A stretch of DNA of 64,000 bases from positions 21,968,047 through 22,032,046 of the forward strand of contig JAYGXS010000009.1 of the NCBI GenBank assembly GCA_036362985.1, in the 5' to 3' direction. Positions within the stretch are counted from its first letter, which is position 1; each line of letters starts with the position of its first letter. A program made the position numbers and the translations under genes. This DNA comes from Ligula intestinalis. Lineage: Eukaryota > Platyhelminthes > Cestoda > Diphyllobothriidea > Diphyllobothriidae. The notes below the pieces were generated by a model. It ran no database searches. It was not told the origin of the DNA and worked only from the letters and a program-made list of their open reading frames with translations. This document shows positions 22,956 through 33,485 of the stretch, piece after piece.

Positions 22956-24270
22956 TACATCAATAAATAAATTTATATTTAAAGCCCAGAGAGCCTCGTC
23001 ATTGCAAAATTAGTGCTGTGGAAAAATAAATACAAAGTTGATAAATGCTGCGCTCCGTGGGCACCCACATAGGCAGCGGGAGCGTTTAGTAATGTAGGCA
23101 GAAAAATTCATATTCACCAACATATCGTCATTTTTAAATAATAGTCAACACTCTCTGAAACGCATGGTCAACTAAGGAGGAAGCCGTGAAAAAAACTCCT
23201 ACCATTAAACGGGGGCAGAGTTTAGCGGATTCCCACTTAAAAAGTAAACAGAACGTAGGAAAAAAACTGCTTCTACAAAATTAAGAAGGTTGGTTGATAG
23301 GATTGATTGTAATGCACTTAGACAGGACTGTTGATGAGAACGTATGAGGGTTGGAAACGCTTCTTGTCAATTGGAATGACCATATAGCAGCAGAGGCTGT
23401 CGTTCACCATTGATATACCGCCCGACTGGCTTCATGAGCAACCATCAGGGAGGTGAGACTGGAGGAGGCCATCGCGTACAACAGGGTCGACAAGATGAGG
23501 GAACGGCAGAGGTCACCTGATCATCAACGAAACGTCCGAGATGTGACCTTGTAGACTGCGGAGTTTAGCGACGAGCTGGCGAAAATAGCAGAACCGCCAC
23601 GAGCATGACTAAAGACCATGAAGCCTATCGTCAGGGTTGTAAAACGGAGAATGGAGAAAACGGCAATGATGACTGGACAGAGAAGTGGATGAAACATCGT
23701 TGCAAATATCACTCAAAGGAGGAAGAAATAGACATGTTTGGAAAAAAATTTGATCTAAACATAACCACCTCAGATACCAGGGGACCCTTTTCAAAGTCCA
23801 AAAGATTTGTGTTTGGGAAGGAGACGGAAAACAAGGACTTTATATCTTCCGAGTAAAGTGTTTGTTTAATTTAACTTTTAAAACTGCTTTAGTTCGACGA
23901 CAGTCTAATTTCGAGGAGAATATTATTCCAGAGGAAGGCATATTTGGAGGCGAAAAGGTAAGAATGGTTCGATGTAGAGCTAAAGGGGGTTGCAATTATC
24001 CTGGAGGAATTACGAGTGGCATAAGGACTATCTTTGGAATAATATTGGATATAAGAGCGTCGATTCAAGGGAGGTTAGGGATAGATTTAACGCGAAACAG
24101 GAAGCAGAAGCCCGCTTCCACTCATGTTCGCTAACTGAATTCTCTCTGTATAAGAAAAAGTGGATCGAGGAAGTAAATATTTTGCAAATTTTTGGTTTGA
24201 AGAGGTTGCGTTTCGGTATAATTTGTTGGAAAACAAAATCTTCTTAAATTCCAACTTCAAAAGATCTTCC
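22956..24270 (-). mobile_element. Family B LINE, 5'-truncated copy (B4), minus strand
   Basis: The 3' tail (ATAAATAAATTT as seen on the plus strand at 22963) and ~900 bp 3' UTR are nearly identical to those of the copies at 38923 and 40390. Upstream on the minus strand the reading is the end of family B ORF2: SYTERIQLAN near 24130, then a frame shift, then a WNNILLEIRLSS-type segment near 23910. Truncation lies near 24270. The close match of the 3' UTRs says these copies derive from one recently active subfamily. Confidence 0.8.
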
Positions 24271-24289
24271 ACGCGAGAAAAATAATTCC

Positions 24290-24560
24290 AGTGACGCAGA
24301 AAAAATTATATACTTACGGTTTCAGCCACAATGTCATAGACTGTAATTGATGGAGGATATCGATGTAAAACTGTCCTAGGAGGAGCGTGGAATATATGGA
24401 CTGTCTTTATTCGGATTCACCAACTTTGTAGAGTAGCCATTGGTGTGGGACACTATCGAAGGCTTTTCGAAGACGATACAAACGACATCGAATTTGGTAT
24501 TCCCATGTAATGACCTGCACCACTGTTTTAATGGGTTCCCAGGCTAGATTTGTGCCGCCA
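24290..24560 (-). pseudogene. CR1-type LINE RT fragment around the DFRKAFDSVPH motif
   Basis: With one frame shift the minus strand reads DVVCIVFEKAFDSVPHQWLL near 24450, matching the VDVVYIDFRKAFDSVPHQRL block of the intact CR1 elements. The catalytic aspartate position of this motif is lost (V in place of D). It is adjacent to, and truncated by or next to, the B4 insertion. Confidence 0.55.
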
Positions 24561-24699
24561 GTCTCTTATTACCACCTGAACAGGGGCTATATGTTAAGCA
24601 AAGGTATACATGGGGCCAATCAGGTTGAGTCTTCGTGCGCCTAGAGGCTTGGTTGGCCATTAAGCGCGCGCCCGGTGGCGCACGCTTTTATCCTATCCA

Positions 24700-24850
24700 G
24701 CTTTAAGTCACTTTATTAAGGGTAGAAGGCTTTCGCCCTTGACCTCGTGTGACCATTATCCTTTGTTCTTTATCTGTGGGCAGGGAGGCGATAACGTGAC
24801 CTGAAAGTTAACTCGGACCACTTGTAAGGAATAATCCCAACAACTACTGC
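24700..24850 (-). mobile_element. CR1 3' end, minus strand
   Basis: On the minus strand this reads caagggcgaaagccttct, then cccttaataaagtgactta, nearly identical to the CR1 end at 33270-33310 on the plus strand. The coding body is not preserved upstream. An adjacent segment (24840-24970) gives a weak plus-strand RT-like reading that I do not call. Confidence 0.6.
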
Positions 24851-25398
24851 TCCATTGAATGAAGCATATTGGTCAGGCAGGAGTTGTTTCCTCGAACTCA
24901 GTAGTGGGCATAATGTTGCCGATACGCGTATCTAAAATATTCGAAAAATTGGTCGATGGAAACCACTTTGTATATTTCGTAGACGAAGAAAAAGACGAAG
25001 AAAAAAGTAAAAGTCACTTTCGTTAAAAATATGTTTACTTTCTGCATTGGTCAACGATATGAAAAGGGTAATTATTTTGAAACGATTACTTCACACACAT
25101 TTCGGAGTGTGAGTTCTTAGGCAGTGACGTTCCTGTGATTGAATTTTATAAAAATAAGTGCAAATTTGGGTATAAGTAAGGGTGGTGGCTAGGCTATGGG
25201 GTACGAGTGCCACTGAAATTTAGATAAAGGCTAGGTTTATGGTTATGGTTGTGGTGAAAATAAGAGTTAGTGATGTACGGGATTTTTTGTCCAATTCTCG
25301 ACTAGCGAAGTCACGGATAGCTCAATTGATGGTGCAGTCAGTGTTCTCGTTTTTGCTTGATTAATTTTTATTTTTCCGCGTATTTTGCTTGATAAATT
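24851..25398. other. Unassigned stretch before the gypsy LTR
   Basis: AT-rich sequence with no supported gene, ending directly at the 5' LTR. Confidence 0.3.
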
Positions 25399-25754
25399 TG
25401 TCACGAGCCCCAACTTTCCTAGGTAACCTTGACAAAACATTCCACTATTTCCCTTTTCAGAATATCCAACACGGCCAACGAACCCGCCGGCCAGTAACTT
25501 CAACTTCAACCCCTATCCAAGTCCTTTTAGATGACCATCCCCATTATCAGCAGCCGGCTGCTCCCTCCTTATTAACTCCTTGTAACCACATTATATAATC
25601 ACTCCTATCTTTACTCGCTATATTATTTCTAACCCTATTATGACTTCTACATCATCATACATTCATTTTATCCCGAGTTTTTTCTTCTACTATCCTGTCT
25701 GATGATGGTATGTATATGTGGCGCCTACTGACTATATTCTGGTAGGTCGTTTCA
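25399..25754 (+). repeat. 5' LTR of the Ty3/gypsy element
   Basis: This 356 bp segment starts TGTCACGAG and ends TTTCA. It is alignable along its length with 50953-51298: shared blocks are aggtaaccttgac, cttttcagaatatccaacac, cttttagatgaccatcccc, agccggctgctccctcct and ctactatcctgtct. Divergence is moderate with several indels. The sequence just inside (tttggtggcaga, 25757-25768) is where a primer-binding site is expected; I cannot name the tRNA. Confidence 0.85.
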
Positions 25755-26291
25755 TATTTGGTGGCAGATTTTCGTTCTATCACCCCATTTTTTGCCTGAT
25801 ACATATTTTTTCTTTTCTTTTTTTTGGCGAGAATGATTAGTGAGGCCAAGGCTATATCTATTCCCCCGCCCAACTTCTTAAAGTATTAAGTGGTTAAACA
25901 TTTACTTCTTGGCTAGGGAACGTAAATTAATGCGTATTTGTGGTGGAATTTCTCAAAAAAATTTCAATTAAATAAGATTATGCTTGCTTATGTAAACTAA
26001 GAGAATTAAATACAACCAACATTAACCTCTATTGCATAGAATACGAAATTTAATCGAGGGATATTTGATCTTACGCTGGCAGAATTGAAAATAAAATAGA
26101 AATTATTCCTCCTATAGGTGGAATGTAACGAAAAAATGTAAAATTAAGCTACCGAGCATTTGAAAGTAGATTTTTATTATAATTCGACGGGAGTTGTGGC
26201 CTCTATAATAATGCTTGCCCTTTTTTTCTCCAACCGTTCAATGCATTTTCTCGGTTCCACACACACCCCTTTCACCTTGCTCCTCTCAGCG

Positions 26292-26696
26292 ATGACATCC
26301 AGTCGCTCGAACTCACGCCATCGCTCCACTAGCATTGACATGCTCAGGGCTGCGTTGAGCAAAATGCTAGCACAGACGTTCTATCCTGGTCCAGAGCCCA
26401 CCCGACCCCAATCATACGAAGTCGTCGAGAATTCCCCCGACTGGCGCCTACTGGCGGGACGGTATCTTGAACATTTCCCCACAGAACGCCAAGTGTCCTA
26501 TCTATTGGGACTGCTTGTGCAAACGGCCAAACGCCGGTTGGTCTACCTCCCCACAGAACCTCCCGCTAGCCGTAATGACACATGGACACTCTTAGGGCAG
26601 CTTTTCAGTCCCCAGGAACCACTGGTGTATATCCACAACCAGTTCTGTCTCCTCACACAACCACCCGGTGAATCGGTTGATGTTTACCTTGATGCT
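26292..26696 (+). pseudogene. gypsy gag, N-terminal part
   Basis: From ATG 26292 the frame encodes a Ser/Arg-rich start, then a capsid-like segment: SPDWRLLAGRYLEHFPTERQ, YLLGLLVQTAKRR, LLGQLFSPQEP and the QPPGESVDVYLDA block. The latter corresponds to the conserved capsid motif of Ty3 Gag proteins (R-P-x-E-S-V-x-x-Y). The gag frame is then cut by the family B LINE inserted at about 26697. It resumes in the correct sense at 29506 with QQAFLRFEDGLRSQEAKQEF, so before insertion it was contiguous. An AUG-proximal frame is open further upstream (to 26160), but ATG 26292 is the first one followed by Gag-like sequence. Confidence 0.75.
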
Positions 26697-29505
26697 CCGT
26701 TCACTCTGGGTAGCTGCATCTTTACAAAGTCCCCCCTTTTTGTTGACTACAATCAGAACCTATTCCCAACTGACCATACTTTGATCCATTGTGGCCTTCC
26801 GCTTGCTTCTACGAAAAAGGCTAGCACCATTCGCACCTACCGTGCGTTTGACCTTGCTGATATTAATTTAATTAACAACTTTATGGACTCACTAGACTGG
26901 CAGGAGCTTTACTCCACGAACAGTTTAACAATTCTCGGTGACTTAATGACGGCAATTTCAAATAGCATTTTGGAATTTGTGCCGATCAAAATTGTTAAGC
27001 CTTATACTTCGGACCCCACCGTTCCTCATTTTCTTATGTCTAGACTGAAGAAATTGCAAAGACAGTTGAAAGACCAGTCTACTAGTTCATTATCGGTGCA
27101 CCTTAGAATCGCAGAGATTTTCGAATTAGCGTCTAAGATTCGTCTTACACGTGACAAACATAGGGAATCTTGCGCACTCAGCGAGTTAAACTCTGCAAAA
27201 TCGATTGCCTAACTGTTCCGCCGTCGGTCCTCCGCTAAACGAGGTCACGAAATCCCCCCCTTACTGAATGAAAATAAAAACTTTGTGCAAGATGAGTCTG
27301 AGAAGGCTGAACTGTTCAATGCGTTCTTTGCAAAACACCTTACGACGGAATCTGAACCGGTCCCGTCTTTTCAGCCATGCTCAGTCAATACTATCAGTAC
27401 CATAGATTTCTCCATAGAAGTAATTCGTAAGCACATTATCCGTCTAAAAAACTCGCACTCCTCGGGAACTGACGGCCTTCCAAATTCACTTATCAAGAGA
27501 GTATTCAGCTTCCCCCGATTGCTAAGTTATCTATTCTCAGCTTATCTTCTAAACGGTTTCTTTCCTGACTCATGGGAGATATCTATTATTCTTCCAGTCT
27601 TCAAGTCAGGATCTCGTTCGGACGTAAATAACTACCGAGGTGTTCATAAAACCCCGGCCCTAGCCAAATTTCTGGAAAAGATCATTTTTAATCAAATTCT
27701 CGATTTTTGTGTAGAAAATAAACTATTAAGTGACTCACAGCATGGATTTCTACCTGGAAGATCATGCGAAACCTGCCACTTAGCATTCCTTAACCTGGTT
27801 ACTTCACTTCGTAATGAACAGCAATCAGTCATCGTGATTTACTTTGACCTTAGTAAAGCTTTTGACAAGGTGCCTCATAGGCGCCTTTTAGTGAAACTGG
27901 AAGCTCTAGGCATCAGGCCTCCCCTCCTCGATTTCATTGCCTCCTTCCTGTCTAACCGCAGCCAGAAGGTCTTAGTAGGCAATAGCTACTCGATGCCTCA
28001 GCCGATCACGAGTGGTGTATTACAAGGCACGGTTTTAGGTCCCCTCCTTTTCATTCTTTACATAAATGAAATTTCAACAGTGCTAAATAATTCGGAAAAT
28101 TTCATTTATGCTGATGACCTTAAGTGTATTTACTCATTTTCTAAGGACACGGCCAGTAGTTGTGTTGATAAAGTTAACGCAGACTTGCGTACTCTCTCAA
28201 GTTGGAGCGCAACATGGCAGATGGAGTTTTCTCCATCAAAATGTAGTTTCTTGAGTTTTGGTCCCGCAAGGCTTCCTGGACCCATTATCTTCCAAAATAG
28301 TCCACTGTTAGAAAGATCTACGATAAAGGATTTGGGTCTTACTTACACGAATAAACTTACATTATCACCTCACGCAGATCGAATTTCTGCCAAGGCCGCA
28401 CAGATATGTGAATTTATATCGCATAACTTTTTCCTTCCAGAAATGAAGTTAAAACTATACCGCATGTTTGTTCTTCCTATACTAGAATACTGCTGCCCGC
28501 TTTTTGGCCTCATGACCCAGCATGACCGTAGTAAGATTGAAAAGGTTCAGCGAGTTTTCACTCGTAAAATATTTTCTGTTTCTGGGTCTGGTATGTGTTA
28601 TACAGATAGATGTCAATTAGCAAACATTAAATTTCTTTGGATAAGAAGACTCGAAGCTGGTCTATGCTTTCTGTTTCGCGTTAACAATAGTCCTAATCTC
28701 CCACAAATTAACGCTCTCCTTCCAGTAGACCGACCTTACGCCACTCGTAACTCTTCCATGATAATTTTACCACCTCGTAGTTCCACATCTAATCGTTCTC
28801 GCTTTTTTACCTCCAAATATGCTTTTATTTGGAACAACCTTCCTCTCGATATTAGACTGTCTTCTACACTGTCGATTTTTAAAGAAAAATTATATAAGCA
28901 TTGAAATTTAGAGGAAATAAAGTCGTTACTGTCTGTTTCCTTTCCAAACACGCAAGTTGTAGATTTTGAAAAGGGTCCTCCTGGCATTTGAAGCTCTTCC
29001 CAGGATACTAAAATGGTTTCTAAATATGTTAGCATTTCCCTCTGCAGAGTCAAGCATCACTTCCAAGGGCTGCTAATTCTTCTCCGTTTTTGCAACCTTC
29101 GCTGTGGTCTTCGCGATTGGCTCTGGAATCTGGTGGGTCGCAACTCGATGATGTTGCCTTGACTTCTACTGCCTTCTCCTGCCTTCCGGATGACCCCTTC
29201 CTAACTCAACGATATATTATTTTTTTCCCATGACCATAAACGTCCCGAACCCTCAACATCAGGTCCCAAACTAACCACATCAAACCCTTTTACCTATTAA
29301 GGCAGTTTTTTCTCCTAAACTTTTTTTGAACTCGGTGGCCCGCTGAACTCATCCACCGATCTAGGAGTTTTTTTTACTGCCGATGACCATTATTTTATAA
29401 GAGTTCACTGCTTATCATTATTTTTTTTATTTTCACGATAGCACTAAGTTTGTAACGACAGGGCCCCTTGGGCCTTAAATATACAAATTATTATTATTAT
29501 TATTT
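26697..29505 (+). mobile_element. Family B LINE copy B1, 5'-truncated, inserted in gag
   Basis: The insertion starts inside the endonuclease domain (CIFTKSPLFVD, near the C-terminal SDH-type motif). It runs through the complete RT and a ~600 bp 3' UTR to a (TTA)n tail ending about 29505. The orientation is the same as gypsy. Flanking gag sequence is restored exactly at 29506. The 3' UTR shares its stop-proximal ~100 bp with copies B3 and B4 but differs further on, so B1 is a different subfamily. Confidence 0.85.
26700..28904 (+). pseudogene. B1 ORF2: endonuclease C-terminus and reverse transcriptase
   Basis: The frame runs from the endonuclease end through the RT to the stop after LYKH, broken only by TAA at 27210-27212. 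The related copy B3 has glutamine there, so a CAA to TAA change is likely. RT blocks in order: GTDGLPNSLIKRV (27470), NNYRGVHKTPALAKFLEK (27630), QHGFLPGRSCETCHL (27740), VIYFDLSKAFDKVPHRRLL (27835), GVLQGTVLGPLLF (28015), YADDLK (28108), IKDLGL (28325), then the thumb and ILEYCCPLFG. Catalytic aspartates in YFD and YADD are present. The proline of the usual GVPQG is leucine. With one stop and no 5' part it cannot be autonomous. Confidence 0.85.
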
Positions 29506-29640
29506 CGCAGCAGGCCTTCCTTCGGTTTGAGGATGGCCTCCGTTCCCAAGAGGCGAAGCAGGAATTCAATATCCGGCCTCCAAAGACACTTCTTGCCGCC
29601 CTCCAGACTGTAAGGGCATTCGAGGGCACCTAAACATACC
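29506..29640 (+). pseudogene. gypsy gag, C-terminal part
   Basis: This resumes the gag frame after LINE B1: QQAFLRFEDGLRSQEAKQEF, then IRPPKTLLAALQTVRAFEG, which is the capsid C-terminal helix region of Ty3-type Gag. A stop follows at about 29631. The next ~200 bp to the protease is Cys/His-containing but too decayed for a certain CCHC knuckle. Confidence 0.7.
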
Positions 29641-29829
29641 CCGCTCCCCACGCTGTTGTTGCCAACTTCCACATGCAACGTCCAAAACTCAACCGCACAC
29701 CTGCACTTCCTCGCCTATCGAACGGCTCAAATGACTGCTGATACTGCCAGACGTTCAAGCATCAGATTTGGAAGTGCGGTCATAATAACACCCAGGGTAA
29801 AAAAATTTTGGTTTAGTGCCTGCTGTTTT

Positions 29830-30720
29830 TACCCAAAAACTCACAGACTCCCCACTTACAGTCATCGACACGCTGAATGGAACCTCCGCAACCATACTCA
29901 TCGAAACAGCTGCCATCTGCTCCGTATTTAGATCCCATAAATTTTTCTCGCAATCTTGTCTCACCACAAATCCAAGAAATAACCACTGATGGTTCTCCCC
30001 TGCGTTGCACTGCTACTCACAACATCTCCATTGTCCTTCCGAACTGCACTGTCACACATCCCTTGTTGGTGTCGCAGGTGGATGTGTAATGACCTTTTTC
30101 AGCCACTTGAAACCCAAGATCAGCCGCTGACGCATGAAGCATTTAGCCTACCTGCGCACCCACCACCTCCTGGGGCTAGGCACTTACTTTCCTTGAATGA
30201 CGCGCACGTACGCCTTAGCGTGACTGCGCGCCCACGCTAGCCAATCCCATTCCATCTGAAGGTCACGCGCCCACGCTAGTCTAGACATCATCCACCTCAT
30301 TGGCTGCCGGAACAAAGCATGCGCCGGCGACGCCGGATAACCTCATCACTCCGAAGCCGACCCGAATAAGGAACGGACGCACTACCCCGCGAGTCAACAC
30401 TCTTTCCACCTATTCTCCTTTCCATTTTGTACACAATAAACTCTTCCTCCTACTTTGGCCTTCCAAAGACTTCTCCCATCTCCTAAGGAACAGGACTTGG
30501 AAGTTTGTAGGAGTAAGGGTTAACTGTCTCAGCCTTAACACCTTTAAATGCAATAATTGGGTTAGACTTCCCCCACTCTCACTAAGTTATCGTGGACCCC
30601 CACAACCCTACAGCTGGTCTACTTGCCAGATTGATATTACGTCTAACCACCGTTGAGCTCAACACACTCGATATCACTCCGTCGACGGAACCGACATCTA
30701 TTCATGACCTCCTGACTCGT
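29830..30720 (+). pseudogene. gypsy protease and linker
   Basis: With frame changes the sequence reads LTVIDTLNGTSATILIETAA (about 29860-29915). Retroelement aspartic proteases have LIDTGA here, so the catalytic D is E and the glycine is lost. A TDGSPLRCTATHNISIVLPN segment follows (about 29985-30045). AIIGLDFPHSH then VIVDPHNPTAG (about 30555-30615) corresponds to the ILGxDFL end of the protease. The intervening part contains a short direct repeat (cgcgcccacgctag at about 30226 and 30267). The reading stops at the CR1 insertion near 30735. Confidence 0.6.
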
Positions 30721-30734
30721 AAACAAAACCCCAT

Positions 30735-33315
30735 GGCTCATTACTATGCATTGTTGGTGACGTCAACACCCCTGCATTTGAATGGAACAGCCTAAAAGAG
30801 GATGCGGCGTCAACTTCCCTTTGTTCCAAATTAATGGATCTCACGCTTGACCTATCTCTAGTTCAGACCGTTAAGGGTATAACCAGATTTCGAGAAACCA
30901 GCGGGCCACTTGTTTGGATCTCATTTTCACGAAGGATTCATCCTAAATAGATGAAGTGCATTAAAGTGCTCCGCTAGGTAAGAGTGACCATACGACGTGA
31001 ATGTGGGATTACTCACTCCATAATCAACGGCTAAGGAAAACGGAGGACCAGCCAAACATATGGAAGGCAGATCTCAATTCAATGAAGAATGCACTATCGT
31101 CCGTGAATTGGGACTGCCTGCTCAAGGGGGGCTCCGGAGGAGGATTGGAGATCACTCAAGAGGGTTGCATTAGATCTGATTAAGCGCTTTTGTCCGGTAA
31201 ATGTACACAAGACGACTAGTCGTCCTGTCTGGTTGACGAGAGACCTTAACAGGCAACTGAAGAAGAGGAATACGAAATGGAAGTAATTCAGGAAAACTGG
31301 GTCACCAGTACACCTCGAGGAATTCCAACGCCAAAGAAATGCAGGAAAAAAATCAATTAGCCAGGCCAGGAAAAATATGAATCAAGAATCCTCCAACAGG
31401 TCGAAGAAAAGCCCACAATTCTGTTCCGCTATATTAAAAGTAGATTAAAAAACAAGGATCCTGTCGCAGTACTTAAGAATGATGATGGTGGAGAAGTCGT
31501 TGAGAATGATGAGAAAGCAAAGTACTGTAGCCAGTTCTTTGCCTCGGTTTTCACTATGGAAACCAAGCTTCAATTTGATAATGCCAACAGTGCTGTTGTA
31601 AATGCCGGTCCGGCACTTTATTCTCTACTATTTCCAGCACCTGTAGTTGAGAGAGAGCTGTAGGGCCTCAAAGAAGCAAAGTCATCCGGTCCAGACAATA
31701 TACCAGCCAAGTTCTTGAAAGAATTGGCAAGCGAACTCCCAGAGCCCCTAGCACATACCTTTCGTTCTTCATTTGAATTAGGAAAACTGCCATCCGAATG
31801 GAAAACGGCAAATATTCACCCGATATACAAGAGAGGAGCCCGCATGAAGGTCAACAATTTGCATTTGCTGTAAGTTGATGGAAACGATTATTAAGAAGAT
31901 GACAATGAAGTTCTTGGAGGAGAACAACCTACTGTCAGGGCTCCAACACGGCTTCAGAAAGAACCATTCTTGCCTTTCCAGCCTTCTACTCTCCACTGAG
32001 CAGTGGACTCGCGCACTGGATGAAGATGGTAAGGTTGACGTCATCTATACGGACTTTAAGAAGGCATTTGAGAGCGTCCCAAATTAACGTCTTATGTAAA
32101 AATTGTCGAAAATTGGAATAATAGGAAACTTGCCGGCATGGATCACAGATTTTCTCACAGGGCAATCGCAAACTGTGTGCATCGGTGGCCCGAACTCAAC
32201 CCCTACATCTGTTCTGACTGGCGTCCACCGAGGCTCTGTCTTAGGTCCACTGCTCTTCCTTATCTATATCAACGACTGTGTCAACGACCTGGGTTGCAGC
32301 ACCATCATGTTTGCCGACGATGTCAAACTCTGGAGAGCCATCAGGTCTGACGCCGATAGGAAAGCGCTTCAAGAGAATCTCAGTCGACTTAGCTGCTGGT
32401 CTGCTCGTTGGCTCTTAAAATTAAACATTAGTAAGTGTGTGGTTTTAAGACTCCGTAGTAGAAGGACTGATGAGGAGAACGATTCCTTACAATACCTCCT
32501 CGATAAGCACCCACTTTAAAATGTGAACAAACAAAACGACCTCGGTGTTTTAATAAATTCCTCACTTAAACCATCTTCTCAGTGTGTAAAGGCAGCTAAA
32601 CGCGCGACATAGGTGCTGTTTCCGATTAGGTGGGGATTCGTCAACATTGCCAAGGAGCTCTACAGAAAAACCTACGGAGAGTTTGTTCGGTCCCACTTGG
32701 AGTATGCTGTCAAGACCTGGCATCCGTGGTTCAAGAAGGATTACCTGCACTTGGAACGAGTGCAGGTGAGGGCTACGATGATGGTCAAGAATCTTGGTCA
32801 TCTGCCTTATGAAGACAGACTGACCGAACTTTATCGATTCCCTCTCAATTATTGGCAACTCTGCGGGGACCTCATACAAACCTACCGTAGTGTAAGAGGC
32901 CAAGACTGCGCCCTAGAATTTGCGGATTTCTTCAAATAGGCTAAGACTGACCATTTGTGAGGTCACCCCTTTAAACTACAGAGGTAACCGGTCCGTATCG
33001 ACATTCGACGAAACACCTTCTCTCAGAGGGTCATTGGAGCGTAAAACGGATTCCCGGATGATGTGGTCCTCTCAGATGCTCTTGAAATTTTTAAACACAA
33101 ACTCGATTCTCATTTGCTGAGAAACTGTGGCAGATATAATGAACAAAGTGTCAGTAGCAGCACCTTGCAACTGGCTCACATTTATCGCTGATGTTAAGCC
33201 TACATTTGTATTATGTACTATTGTTACGATGGATCTAGTATGCAATTTTTGGTTATGAATAGGGAGCTCAAGGGCGAAAGCCTTCTTCCCTTAGTAAAGT
33301 GACTTAAAGTGACTC
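30735..33315 (+). mobile_element. Degenerate CR1 LINE inserted in gypsy
   Basis: This copy is 5'-truncated in the endonuclease (IVGDVNTPAFEW, near 30745, in place of LGDFNAP). It continues with many frame changes through RPVWLTRDLNRQLKKR (31220) and an RT with SSGPDNIPAKFLKELASELP-like sequence (31680-31740). Then come QHGFRKNHSCLSSLLL (31940), VDVIYTDFKKAFESVPN (32035), GVHRGSVLGPLLFLIYINDC (32220) and MFADDVKLW (32305). The thumb reads EYAVKTWHPWFKKD (32700-32745). The 3' end (aagggcgaaagccttctt, aaagtgacttaaagtgact) closes near 33315. GVPQG has become GVHRG. It is the most decayed CR1 here and therefore probably the oldest insertion. Confidence 0.85.
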
Positions 33316-33319
33316 ATTA

Positions 33320-33440
33320 AAACACGCTCTTCTCACATTTTCGAACGTTTTTTTACCTGGGCGGAACGACTCACCAGACGCATCGGAATGGTTCAGCACA
33401 AAACTATTACGGATACCGCGCGACCACAGCGTCAATCATC
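33320..33440 (+). pseudogene. gypsy segment just before the RT
   Basis: The frame reads RLTRRIGMVQHKTITDTARP near 33367-33426, the HxIxTxxxxP motif that precedes the RT fingers in Ty3 elements. It is separated from the rest of the RT (38061 onward) only by the B2 LINE. Confidence 0.65.
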
Positions 33441-33485
33441 CCTTTGAATATCCTTCACCTATCAAACGGAAATAAATGGCATCAA

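Noticed and set aside
24840..24970. Weak plus-strand RT-like reading (NNPNNYCSI, then SKIFEKLVDG)
   Set aside because: Only two short blocks in different frames; too little to separate from chance.
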